A stretch of 64,000 bases of DNA from Centroberyx gerrardi (taxonomy: Eukaryota; Chordata; Actinopteri; Beryciformes; Berycidae): assembly GCF_048128805.1 (NCBI RefSeq), contig NC_136010.1:24320980-24384979 (forward strand). Direction: 5' to 3'. Of this stretch, positions 23,701 to 34,310 are shown one piece after another; the first letter of the stretch is position 1; the number at the start of each line of letters is the position of its first letter. Position numbers and translations under genes: made by a program. Below the pieces are notes generated by a model that did no database searches, was not told where the DNA came from, and saw only the letters and a list, made by a program, of their open reading frames with translations.

Positions 23701-23966
23701 ATTCCATAATGTAATTTTTGGATTACAGTTTTTCCCTAGTGCTGGTTTTCCTCTGGATGGAGGACTGGATGGAACTGGGTCAGAAGGAGAGGCAGCCTTC
23801 ATACCTGGCTTCCAGAGGTTGGAGGCGACACCATGTCCCTGTGAGGAGAAGGAGGAGGAGGAGGAGGAGGGGGACATGGCTCTTCTGGCCGCTTGCCCTT
23901 TTCATGTTGTGGCTGTACTTGGTGCTGTTGGCCACATCTCAAGCTCTCACTGGCAGTCTCTGGCAT
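17688..23966 (-). CDS. foxp3: Forkhead box protein P3 (complete, 12 coding exons, 417 aa)
   Basis: Transcription factor that specifies regulatory T cells in jawed vertebrates. It acts in the nucleus as a DNA-binding dimer. Coding join on the minus strand: 23966-23805, 23037-22972, 22394-22304, 21740-21569, 21316-21224, 20548-20461, 19941-19873, 19422-19269, 19091-19015, 18779-18678, 17999-17878, 17745-17688. Every junction is GT/AG, all phases agree, and the sum is 1254 nt (417 codons plus TGA). Domains: proline-rich N-terminus with an eight-Pro run (32-39); C2H2 zinc finger with C178, C183, H196, H201; leucine zipper with heptads V218, L225, L232, L239; forkhead about 307-397 with recognition helix [11 protein letters not shown] (359-369); short tail ending EKP. 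The tail is short, as in FOXP3 and unlike FOXP1/2/4, and IRW plus [13 protein letters not shown] also point to FOXP3. The ATG is 2 nt inside its exon, so there should be a noncoding leader exon upstream. Length is close to human FOXP3 (431). Confidence 0.93.
17878..17999 (-). CDS. foxp3: foxp3 coding exon 11 (forkhead, recognition helix)
   Basis: Acceptor TCTACCCAG|AATGCC, donor ATCACAG|GTAACA. Residues 359-398 include [17 protein letters not shown] and KGAVWTVDE, the DNA-recognition helix and wing of the forkhead. Ends in phase 2. Confidence 0.95.
18678..18779 (-). CDS. foxp3: foxp3 coding exon 10 (forkhead, central)
   Basis: Acceptor CACATGCAG|TCCATA, donor TGGAAG|GTTGGT. Residues 325-358 include [15 protein letters not shown] and HNTATWK. 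Phase 0 at both ends, 102 nt. The ATWK|NAVRH junction to exon 11 matches the FOXP family exon boundary. Confidence 0.95.
19015..19091 (-). CDS. foxp3: foxp3 coding exon 9 (forkhead start)
   Basis: Acceptor GCTTCACAG|ATTTGG, donor AGATGG|GTGAGT. Residues 300-324, including [18 protein letters not shown], the N-terminal part of the forkhead. Confidence 0.93.
19269..19422 (-). CDS. foxp3: foxp3 coding exon 8 (linker between zipper and forkhead)
   Basis: Acceptor CCTCCTCCCAG|AAGGCG after a long pyrimidine tract, donor CTGCCAG|GTAACG. Residues 248-298 include [15 protein letters not shown] and [19 protein letters not shown]. Lower complexity and GC-rich. Confidence 0.85.
19873..19941 (-). CDS. 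foxp3: foxp3 coding exon 7 (leucine zipper)
   Basis: Acceptor is a T-run followed by TAG|CTGATT, donor GATTTG|GTATGT. Residues 225-247 begin [17 protein letters not shown] and carry heptad Leu 225, 232 and 239. Phase 0 at both ends. Confidence 0.85.
20461..20548 (-). CDS. foxp3: foxp3 coding exon 6 (zinc finger end, zipper start)
   Basis: Acceptor GTCTTCCAG|GCATCT, donor GAGAGTCAG|GTGGGT. Residues 196-224: [16 protein letters not shown], then [12 protein letters not shown]. Supplies His ligands H196 and H201 of the C2H2 finger. Confidence 0.92.
20941..21182. repeat. Dispersed repeat inside foxp3 intron 5
   Basis: Begins with a short CCTACTAT tandem (20951-20973) and continues TGTCCGTCCGCATCC, then a long stretch of unusual composition ending GGGTAGGGACTAGTAATAG. 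The CTCTGTCCGTCCG pattern is characteristic of a teleost dispersed repeat. It lies wholly within the intron and does not disturb either splice site. Confidence 0.4.
21224..21316 (-). CDS. foxp3: foxp3 coding exon 5 (zinc finger start)
   Basis: Donor TTGAA|GTAAGC and acceptor TCCTCCAG|CAGCCC. A NAGNAG-type alternative acceptor 3 nt further in would remove one residue. Residues 165-194 include [20 protein letters not shown] with zinc ligands C178 and C183. Confidence 0.9.
21569..21740 (-). CDS. foxp3: foxp3 coding exon 4
   Basis: Acceptor TCTCTTGCAG|AGAACG, donor GATGG|GTGACT. Residues 108-163, rich in Ser, His and Pro ([14 protein letters not shown]), in the N-terminal repressor region. Phases 1 and 2 match both neighbours. 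Confidence 0.82.
22304..22394 (-). CDS. foxp3: foxp3 coding exon 3
   Basis: Acceptor TTTTCTCCCCAG|TGTTGG, donor CAACATG|GTACAC. Residues 77-106, including [16 protein letters not shown]. The acceptor is the best available, but the first residues (CWAGVES) are not ones I recognise, so an internal acceptor is possible. Confidence 0.72.
22972..23037 (-). CDS. foxp3: foxp3 coding exon 2
   Basis: Acceptor CATTTCCAG|ATAATC, donor CAGCAG|GTGAGG. Residues 55-76: [20 protein letters not shown] then QQ. Phase 0 at both ends, 66 nt. Confidence 0.75.
23805..23966 (-). CDS. foxp3: foxp3 coding exon 1 (start codon)
   Basis: ATG at 23966-23964, two bases inside acceptor TTTCTGCAG|CG (exon edge 23968). Donor AGCCAG|GTATGA. 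Residues 1-54 (MPETASES at the start) are Gln/Pro-rich. Eight consecutive Pro are encoded by a CCT trinucleotide run (about 23851-23874) that could vary in length. Confidence 0.82.
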
Positions 23967-23999
23967 CGCTGCAGAAACAGAGGAAGGATGAATGGTTCA

Positions 24000-24954
24000 C
24001 TATAGAGGCTTTGCCGTTGCGTTACAGATCTCCTATAAACCACCTCTGGCTCCACCATGGAGCACTGGAGAACTGGCTGTTCACAAATAACAGCTAAATA
24101 TGTAACAACCAGGCTAGAAATACAGAGATACCAGAAAAAGATGTTGTGTGGGTGTACGTCAAAGCAAAAGTGAATAGTCTGATAATTTGTTTCCAAATGT
24201 ACTGTAGGTTACTGTGACACAGTGAACTGTAGGTCGAATTGTTGGTTTTATTGTTTTTGGCTTTGTTAGCTAGCTAACTAGCCAGCAGGTTAATTTAGCA
24301 ATGCAACTGATGTTGATGTTACCATGCAACCATTAAGCCTGGGGGACTTTTGCTGGGACTTTTGCAGCCTGGCAGGCCTTACTGGGGGAGTCCAAACGTG
24401 CAATTTTCAAAGGTTTACGCATTTTTACTGAATGTGTGGTGTTAGAAGCATCTTATCACAAGCTAAACTTGATTTGAAGTCTGCAGTTGGCTGGCTAGCT
24501 AGCTAACCTAGTAGTTAAAGGTTTGGAGATGTACCGATAATTTACCTGATTTAGTCTTAAAAATAGTCGCTATTTTTCTAACTGTGGTGATTATACCTGA
24601 GAACGCACACTTCAGTGATATTCTGTAACTGCAATATGAACAATTGTGGGAGACGTCTAAAAAGTAGCACATTGGCCTGCAAGACTGCATTTTACAATTG
24701 ATTCATCAAAGGCACAAAGCATTGATAGTAGCTGCAGGGTGGTGCCTAGACTTCAACATCTCTCCCAAAGAGAGACTTTTTGGATTGCAAAAGTGAAGGC
24801 CAGAGTATACCTGGGTCTGTATCTAATCTAATGAACTGCACCCATTATGTTCTTTTGTGCTTGAAGCCAACAGAAAACGTGAAGGCCTTCAGTTCCTTTA
24901 CCAGAGCAAACAGGGCTGTCTGACAGAGAGGCTGTGGTTGTGCACAGGTGCAGT

Positions 24955-24956
<2 letters not shown>
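24000..24956. other. foxp3 upstream region
   Basis: No coding sequence seen. The leader exon and promoter implied by the acceptor at 23969-23970 should lie at or beyond this stretch, but I could not pick them out. Confidence 0.4.

Positions 24957-24999
<43 letters not shown>
24957..24999. repeat. (CA)n microsatellite
   Basis: About 21 uninterrupted CA units. Confidence 0.95.
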
Positions 25000-25001
<2 letters not shown>

Positions 25002-26375
25002 ATAGCATCAGCATAGCAGTTTACAGAATGAGTAGGAGAGCGTGCTGCTCTACTTTTATGCAGCAGGGTACATGATGTTATGCGACCTGTAACCACTGGG
25101 ATTTGTGTTTGTCAAAGATGCTAAACCCGATGGTATTTCCTAATCAGATAACATAGTTCCTGGAATGAAGTGTATTATCGTGTGCTGTGCTATTATTGTT
25201 TTTCTGCCAGTTTGTCAAGTGAAACCATATTGGACCAACCCCCTTCTGAATGCTTTGATGAACAGGACATGTTACGTAAAAGTATGATGACGTGTAAAAT
25301 ATGATGGCTTGGGTTATATTTTTTTGTTATAATGTTGTGCAAGCCTTTAGAAGCTCTCTGTCTTTTTATAAAGCAAATAATAAAGGATCGCATTATGGCT
25401 GCAATTAATGCCATTATGGCATTGTAAATAATCACGTATACCCTTAGAATACTTTGTAAATGCATTCCTTAAGTGAAGTGTTGCTGCAGAAACTTGTCTC
25501 TCACCTATCTACTTGGCAGATCAGAGAGTTCTTCGAGGCAGTGGGGAAGCGTGCATCTATAACCAAACAGCGACCACCACATGTACAATGCATGTGCACA
25601 CCCACAGAAACAGGAATTCAGTAGAAAGTGAGAGCGCTGAACTTGTTTGCGGCTTTCCACTTTGATCTCTCGTTTGGGCTTATCGTCTCCACTTCGCTCT
25701 TATCTCCTCTATGAGAATCCCATCAAAGTCAAAGTATTTGTTTTCGCAAAGTTACGAAAAGCTTTGGTCACAAACTGTATCAGTCTGTATGAGTATCAGA
25801 CTGAAATTGCCTGGTGGTTTGGCTGAGGAAAACTCCCACACCAGCCTATGTGGAAAAGGCAGGACAGATAGAGACCTACACTATTCAAATGAGAGGACAG
25901 TCAACATATCTTTAACAACAATGTGTCAGAAGAAGTATTTCCTGTTTGGATCTAGTAATCAGCCACATTACAGTATGGAAAGTTGCGGATGCTTCATACT
26001 GGTACTACAGCGTGTGGGTTTTTATTACTCATATACTTCCATATCCGAAATATGACACATCCCAATAACATTGATACTTCAATGTGTAAGAGATTTTTGA
26101 TTTCATGTCTTTGATCTGTGATGCCATTGTGGGCTAGAGAAAAAAATATGAGGCGTATCAATAACCCGCGCAACCTTTCACAGAGGAAATATTTCCAAAT
26201 ACGGATACATCATTTTATCTTAATGGGGAGGATTCTCTACAGTACAGGAGAGAGTTGTTTAGAATAGACAAATATAGATTCAGATAACAAAACTTAATCA
26301 GATGGAAGAGGAAGCTCATGCTATCTATAGTATTAGAACTTAATGCTACGTGATGCTATGTAAATTTAGGTTGCT
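25000..26375. other. Intergenic, no gene recognised
   Basis: A 114-codon plus-strand frame (25711-26055) has no recognised motif and no splice context. It is treated as chance. Confidence 0.4.
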
Positions 26376-26797
26376 TTAAAGGAAAAATCCACCCTGGGAT
26401 CCTTTTACACTATAAGATGTATATATAATATATAATGTATATATAATATAATGTATTCCAGGAGTTATTTTATGTGTTGTAATTGGCTTTTTTGGTGAAT
26501 CCACTTTCCCTCAACCTACCTTGTCTACTTCTACTTCAGTTAGTGATTTCCTACATTTCCCAGAATGCCTCTGGACAATTACATCTTAAAATGTGTGCCC
26601 TCTTCTTTAATGGGAGTACCTTGTAATATTTAGAGAGTGTTTATTTCAAAATGTTTGCTTTGACAAACAACTAAGATGAGGGAAAAATAGCAAATATCTC
26701 ATAAGGTGATAAAAGCACTGGAGAGCTATCTATAGTGATGTAAAATAATAAGGGAATGCAGGAAATGAGCTCCAATAATGCTGGAATTGTCCTTTAA
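26376..26797. repeat. TTAA-bounded MITE family, copy 2
   Basis: Starts TTAAAGGAAAAATCCACCCT and ends GTCCTTTAA. The first part after the AT-rich stretch (26455-26580) is the reverse complement of the last part of the 56401-56960 copy, with shared phrases such as the CATTCTGGGAAA/TTTCCCAGAATG pair and CCTCAACCTACC. The family can thus sit in opposite orientation or has palindromic ends. Confidence 0.65.
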
Positions 26798-29700
26798 GTT
26801 TGGATTTGTCACTTCCGGTGTGGAGAAGATTTCCCACCAGTGACCATGTTGACACCAGAATTACATTTGGGCAGATAGGGTGAAACTATAGCATCTCAAA
26901 TGAGGGGATGGGACGCTCTTCTCTGCCGCAACCACAATCAGTGATTTCAGCTGATGAGACGGCTGGATTTTTGCATAAAATTCTTGTCTGGTGCAGCTTT
27001 TAGTCAGCCTAACCTTTCTGAGATGGTATGCGCAGGTACTTAGTATTTAGATTACACCCAACTGCCACAACTGCATCTTTCTAACCAATGCATGTAAACA
27101 TGTTGCATAGCTACATTAAAGTGTGCACTGATCAATAAAAACCTTTGCACAGCTGTCTGCTCGTACTAGACTGATGCCCTGAACACACCAAAACCCAAGG
27201 TTTGACTAATAATAAATGTAAGTTATACTTAAAGGCGAAAGGGACATATGAGTCATAGTTATAAATGGAAGCGGTGTGTGTGGCATGCTTGTTGAGTGTG
27301 GGAAGTGTGTTTATTCTTATGATATTTCCCCTGAGCTTGAGCCTGACCTGTATAATAATTTGAATGACTTGTTGGCAGTTAGAAATGTACTTTCAGGGTA
27401 TGATGCGAAACTCACTGTATTCATAACTGTTGATTGTGTATTGAAAAACATTTCCTGCATGACTAGCTCTTATTTGGCAGCAGATCACACAGTTTTATAG
27501 ATATGCTAAAACCCTTATGTGTAAGGATTTAGGATTAATGAATCATATGCTATATATCACTGGCAACTGTCCCTGCCTTTTTCTGCTGTAGCTGCCCAAA
27601 AGTCCCTCTCTTCTCCACTGCTGGGAAGGCTGTGACCCTGCCGGCCTCTAGGGGGCGCTGTGTTAAAGTTCAGGTGACCAGTTCATCAAAGGAAAGATGA
27701 GATTCCGGTGATTTCATTGGTACCAAGCATGTCATAGGTTACCAGAAAATAGGGTAAAATTGCTGTAAATTCAACTGAATGTTTTCTTGTCAGTAGATTA
27801 CTCAATATACATCATGATGTATATGGTATGTATAACATGCGTCATGGAAGTATCATTTTCATCACTGATTGGTAGATTGAGGTGAAGTATTGATCTGAAT
27901 TCCACAATATAAGAATATTACAAGAAATTATATTACCTGTAGACTTTTTTTTTATGCTAAAGTTAGGCGTTTTGAAGAATAGTATTTTTCATTCTGTATG
28001 TCTTGATGACAAGCAGTATCGCTGTAATATATCAGTGTTTTTATCACTTCACTCACTATGTAAATTAACTAAAACTGAAAAAGCCATTTAAATCCAGATT
28101 GTAAGATTTAGAAAAATTATAAATCATCGCCCATCTCTCATCCCCACATGGGAAAAAACAGAGAATATACTTTCAGGGAATTTTTTTGTTGTTTAATTTT
28201 TACTATGCAGTTCAGTGGAGACATTGGACAGGAAAAGAAAAAACATTATAAAGTGCACCTTCTGTTTTCTTCACATTAAGTATCAGGAAAGCACTGATTA
28301 TTATTTCTTTAGTATTTTTTCTTCAAATCTCAGGCATTGGGGTCGAACTGGACTTCACACTGAAAACATTCCTGTCTTTTTTTTTACACAAACCCTTTCT
28401 ACCCAGCACTACCCTGTTCTGCATGCCCATGCTAGAGACAGCAGAGTGTTTGTTTAACTGACTGTCAGGATGCGATGATTTCACCCCTGCACTCCTTACT
28501 AGTGGTTGCTTGTTAAGTTGGTGATCTAGAAATTTGTTCTACTTTTGCACTGAGTCAAAAGTCTCTGGAGCAGAGCATCAGGCAAATACCTTAAACTGTA
28601 AATAAAAACTTGATTTATTATTAGTTATTTGAATTTTATACTTTCAAATATTTTGATAGAATTTCCATTTCACTTTGGCAGAATACTTTGCATAAAACTC
28701 AAAAACAAAAATCTAACAAAATCCCAAAAGAATGCAGATTGAAATAGCTCTGTAGCACAACCATATTTCCAAAATGCAAGAGTACTTTTTGAGTGAAATG
28801 TCCCTTTATCATCAGAAGGACGGATGTCTGACCTTCACCAGACCGTCTCATCATTCAGTCAAAATGATGGCCAGCTGTGCTTTAAATATAGTTACACCTC
28901 CACACTCAAAATATGACTAAAGCTTCAAAGTTTCTCCATATGGAACATTTTATGTTTACATCCGGAGATTCTCAAACTGTAACTTGCAGCTGAATAAATA
29001 AGCGTCTTCAATTCCACTGTTACTAAACGCACTGATCCATTTTTAATATTGCCAATTTAATTAAATAGAACTTTACTTGACCCCTGGGGACAATTGTGTT
29101 AAAAGGAACCTTCAAAATAAAAAAAATCTTAAAGAAATCAGCTCCCACATACTGTATGTGTAAAACTAACGATCAGCTGTCACATGGCCTACTGTCAGTA
29201 CTTGTATTGACATCACTCTAACTTAAATGGAGACTGAGACGTATCTCCATGTCATGTGGCGACAGGTTTACCCTTTCCTCTCCATTTGATTAAGGATTTT
29301 AGTAAGATAGTGGTTCAACATAATAACATATCTCTCAAATATGACCGAAAATGAGTTTTTAACAGCCAGACTGCTTCCTCCGAGAGCGTGACCTCCCGTC
29401 AGCTCGAGCATTTTTGCATATTTACCCTGAAAGATTCTGTGCATGCCACCACTTTCATGCAGTATGTTCCCTATGATATGTTTCTGAATTGAAAGTAATG
29501 GGACACGTACGGTCTCTACTGTACAACGGGGGTGAAAATATAAAAGACCAAATTCAAAATGTATGCCAATGACATCCGTATGCTCTCAGCAAATCTCTTC
29601 TGTTGTGTTTTCTATGTAAGCCTTTTCCACATTGTTCCAAGGAAATCACCAAATGATGACCAGTGCTTGATAATCCAAGTTTAGGTGCAAAATAGTACGA

Positions 29701-32700
29701 TTTTTCCTTACCTTATAACCTCCGTACAGTATACCTCGCGTGCTTCTGTCTTCCTGTTCTTAGGTAGCTTACAGGGAGATGCTTAAAATGATTGAGAGGG
29801 GGAGTTATTCCACAGGAAATAAGGCTTTTGGCAGAACAACTAAAACAGTAAGAAAAGTAATGACAAGAACCAATAACTCAGGATGAAGAAGGCCGAGTGA
29901 TTTTTTGACCAAAAAAAATAGAACAGTTGTATTCTCCCTACCATATAATCTGCATTATTGGAAAAAAAAAACACCTCACATTAAAAGTTCTATAAAGCGG
30001 CTGCTTTGCATAATCTTTGATCTAAAGTCAGTAGATTTCTTCATCTCAGTATCATTGTAAGATTTTTTGTGGTCCTTAATGTTGTATTTCCCATCAGACT
30101 GAGGCTGTACGCTCAACACTCACCTGAAGACGCTACTGCTGCTATGAAAGGAAGCTAGATACCCAGTCAGCATTTATACCTGGACGGAGGACAGTTGAGC
30201 CCATGTCATTAGAAAAAAAAAAACACAGAGAGAGAAATGAGGCTGCAACGAAAACAAAAAAATTGCAAATGATCATATGACTGACAGAAAATGCGTTTTT
30301 GGACTTGAACAAATGGGAGCAACGGCACTTGTCTGGTGTGTGCAAAAGTTTAACGTTATTTTGCATACAGAGCCGGTAAAATGTGTTTTTCACCTTTTGC
30401 ACACAGAAGAACAGTGCCTTGGCTTCCTTTTTCCATTTCTTCTTCTATCACTCCAATCACACAGTTTTTTGTAATGTTGATGGTGTAGTGAAGCTTAAAG
30501 CAAGGACACAATCTCAAACTAACATGTTTTTACTTTAATCCATCTCTATCAGCAATACCCGGAGTGACGTATTTCACTCAAGCAAAACTACATCATTCTA
30601 TCTAGTCTTAAAATCATCTGTTAGAATTGTTCATATCAATTCTCCAAATCAAATATTTACATTTTGTATATATATATACAAATATACAAATATAGCTATA
30701 TATAGGCATTTCATATTGTAGTTGTTTATGTGCTTTAACTGCCTTCAAATGGAGTTACTTTGTAGAACAGATGCAATAATACATACAATAAATGACTATG
30801 TTCTCTGCTGGTTGCTAAATAACAAAGCTGTATTTATCTTGATTAATTAAATAGCTTCTGTTCACTTATGTCAATAAAGCCACATCCTTGTTAATACAGA
30901 GTTCAACTTTGCAAGAACTACTCCAAGAGTTTTTTTAAACCTTTTATTTTTAACCTTTTTTTTGTAATTAACACAAATGGCAGAGTTAAAATAAAATAAA
31001 AATCATCCGTACTTTACTGCCACACTACGTTAAAGTGTCAGTTTCTTCAGAGCACAACTGCCTGTATCTATTTGTAGAAGCCAGTCAGAGCTGACGAACG
31101 CTTCACTGTATTTTGGCTTTATGTCATTTATGATGATATAGAAAAGCTAAAGACTACACAGCAGTAACAAAAATGTATCTGTGTGAGGCCAAATGATTTT
31201 TTCATTTTTATTTTTCTGGATTACCAATATGTTCATTCTCTCTTATGATGACTTGTGGGTTTTGTAAATAGGAATAAGTGAAAAATGTACTACATGGGAA
31301 TAGATGTCCTAGTTTCTTCACTGACTGCCTCTGTACTTGTTTTTCCCCTTTAACCCTCTGCACTAATCCTGCCGTCTACCACACTGTTAAGCCGCTTCAG
31401 AGTTTTTCTGTGTGCTGATGTATATTTTCTCTGTATGTTCCTGGTGTATGTATGTTCGTCTCTATCAGCAGCAGCGTCCTGGCCCGTGTTTGGTTTCTTT
31501 TAATTGGTTTTCCACTGTGGGATCAGTAAATTCACACCACTACTTTCCACAGGTCACTTTACCGTCAAGCTCCTGGAATCTCACCTCAAAATCAGTCTCG
31601 CCTTAATTCAGAAACTAATTGAATTACATATCGTTGCTTTCAGGGGAAAAGCTTGTGACTCTAATTTTGGTGATTTGCATGTTTTAACTTTAACTGAAGG
31701 ATTCCATGCTCCTTTATGGGTTGAGAAAGTTCTACGACTCTTGGGCTTATGAAACCCTTTGAAAACCACATTGGATAAACTGAAAAGTTAATGGTGATCA
31801 AGCTGAAACCAAGGCTGTTTTTCTTGGTTCCTGAAAAGTTGACATTTTGGAAATCTAAGGTTTTAACCTGATAACAGCAATATGAAGCCTCATCAGTAGG
31901 CCAATTGTATAAAGCCTTCGTTTCTGGATTCTGTTTTAAGAAATTGTCAGACATGAATTATGCTGATGTGCACGTTTGCCCAAATGACTGTTTGAAGTAA
32001 GGTGTGGTGCAAAGTATCGCAGCTCAGAAATAAAGAAATTCCCTGCGAGGCCAATTTCTCATTGTATGAATCACAATACAACTGCGTTCTCGTGTGAATA
32101 TCGATAGTGTGAGAAAACCAAAGCAGGTAATTCGCCCTGTGCCTTCCGTAGGCTACTTTCTGATCACACAACACGCATCAATACACACCGAGGAGTTGTA
32201 GCCTTCGGAGGACTGTGCTTTGATACTTGCTGACATGCCGCCGGGATACTTGCACAAGTACGTGATAGTACTCTTTCAGCGACTGTGATTCATAGTGAAA
32301 ATCATATTGACGATGTGTCAATGATTCACTTCTTCCCAGAGAAATGTGTGTGATGTGTGCACTTACTAAGCTGTTTTGAGCACTGAGTGGGGGTGGGTTT
32401 TGCCTAATTAGCAAAGATAAAAATTCAACCAGTGGCAAAGTTACATAACATCGCAGACTGGAAATTGAGATTTTTGATCATATTGAACTAATCCAATGTC
32501 TGTGTGATGGTTCAGGCCAGGGGGTTCACTCATTAATTGCAAAACTGAAGCAGTGCGTTTGAAATGATGAAAGATATTTAGCACTATTATTCTGCTATGA
32601 ATAAATTCATGTATTACCATCTGTGTGCTGTTTGATCTATATGAGTTCACTATAGCTGAGAATTTTACATTTTTATAGAACAGTAGTAATAAACTAGTAA

Positions 32701-33725
32701 TAAAGATTACCTTGACTTAGTAGTTGCAGTAAGTAAATTGCTAATAACTTCAATAATATTCCAGCTTTTTACTTTTGTGGGAATTATCTTGATTATTTTT
32801 ATTTTTTCAGTATATTTTTTTCAGAGTATATGTGACTTTTTTTTTCCAAATAATGGAAGGCTAATTTTTAATTTCTCCTCCAGTGATAACCATGACAGTG
32901 ATCATCGTTATCAGTATCAACAACATCAAATGGGTACATCAATACATTCTTGAGGAGGAAGGCTGTATTAACATAAGTAGTGGGGGAAGCCCAGTAACAT
33001 ATGACATTCTAACAGGTGTAAACACGCTGTTCTGAGGTTATTTTTCATGTTGTCAAAGGTCATCTACCTAACAGTTGCCACCCAGACTGAGCGGAAGCTG
33101 AGTCCTTTCGAATCTCGATTTCCTTTAGAAAACCATTATTAACCTTATTAGGTAACCTCTGCTTTGAAGACTTCATCTGATGGTCGCTAGGTTTTTTCTA
33201 TTCACCTTTGTCTTTTTTTTTGTCCTCATGTGAGTTGTTTTGCAAATGTTATAACAGCTACTGAATCTGGTAACACTTAACCTGTATATTAACCTATAGA
33301 AAGGTATAGTAAGTACACAATAGTTCTCGAAAAATGAGATTATGTGGACAGAATATGGCTTACAGGAAGATACAGGAAGGTACAACTTTTCTCCTCTATT
33401 ATAAACCCAACTATAAGAACAGGTTTTGAGAGTACATTCAAAGCTCTTAAAGATAAAAATTCAGTCTCAAACCAAATTCACATTAGTTTTCCTCTGATAT
33501 TCCACAGTTCAGTCAAGATGTGAGCACATGCTCTAGCCTGATCTATACATCAGCTGGAATAGTTTCTGATCTGCACAGAGTTCTGTCTATTTCTGTACAT
33601 TCTCTGCATATCAGTCAGTATCATATTTCTACGTTCCCTCCATCTATAAATACAGAATGTTCTGATAATGAATAGACATCAGTGCACATGCCTCGCTGCG
33701 CATTGTCATTTTTCTTTCTGATAAG
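26798..33725. other. Long intergenic stretch, no gene recognised
   Basis: About 7 kb, strongly AT-rich, with poly-A/T runs and only short unsupported open frames. No exon, RNA gene or bounded mobile element found. A TA-rich simple stretch lies at 30668-30710. Confidence 0.4.
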
Positions 33726-34143
33726 GTGATGATTAATAGTGGTTGCTAGGGTGTTAGTAGTTGGTTGCCAGGTGATTACTTATAGTTGCTAGGATGTTAC
33801 TAGGTGATTACTAGTGGTTGTGAGGGTGTTACTAGGTGGTTGCTATGTGATTACTAATGGTTGCTAGGGTGTTACTAGGTGATTGCTAGGGTTTTAGTAA
33901 GTGGTTGCTTGGTGATTACTCATGCTTGCTAGCGCGTTACTAGGCAGTTGCTTGCTAATTACTAGTGGTTGCTTGGGTGTTATTAGGTGGTTGCTAGGTA
34001 ATTATTAGTGGTTGCTAGGGTGTTACTAAGTGGTTGCTAGGTGATTACTTATGGTTGCTAGGGTGTTACTAGGTGTTCAGTAGGTGATTACCAGTGGTTG
34101 CTAGAGTGTTACTAGGTGGTTGTTGGGTGATTACAAGTGGTTG
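33726..34143. repeat. Minisatellite, GGTTGCTAGG-based
   Basis: About 420 bp of imperfect tandem units built from GTTGCTAGGGTGTTACTAGG and GTGATTACTAGTGGTTGC. Unit length is variable and units diverge slightly. Not a CRISPR array: there are no unique spacers and the units abut. Confidence 0.9.
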
Positions 34144-34179
34144 ACTTTGTACAGCACTCCTGTACAACTCCTGTTGAAT

Positions 34180-34310
34180 GTGTTTTTTTGTTTTTTTATT
34201 ATTTTGGGGGGCATTTCCGCCTTTATTAGATAGTTCAAAGCAAAGAGAGACAGGAAAGACTGGGGAAGAGAGGGAGATGTCATGTGACAATGGTATGCGC
34301 CTTACGTCCC
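34180..34310. repeat. Dispersed teleost repeat
   Basis: T-rich leader, then GGGGGGCATTTCCGCCTTTATT, then AGAGAGACAGGAAAGACTGG and a GGGAGATGTCATGTGACA stretch. This order is a widespread fish repeat found near gene-poor DNA. Confidence 0.5.

Noticed and set aside
25711..26055. 114-codon plus-strand ORF upstream of foxp3
   Set aside because: No motif, wrong strand for a foxp3 leader, and no exon signals.
33726..34143. CRISPR-like array
   Set aside because: Units abut without unique spacers and the DNA is a vertebrate genome; it is a minisatellite.
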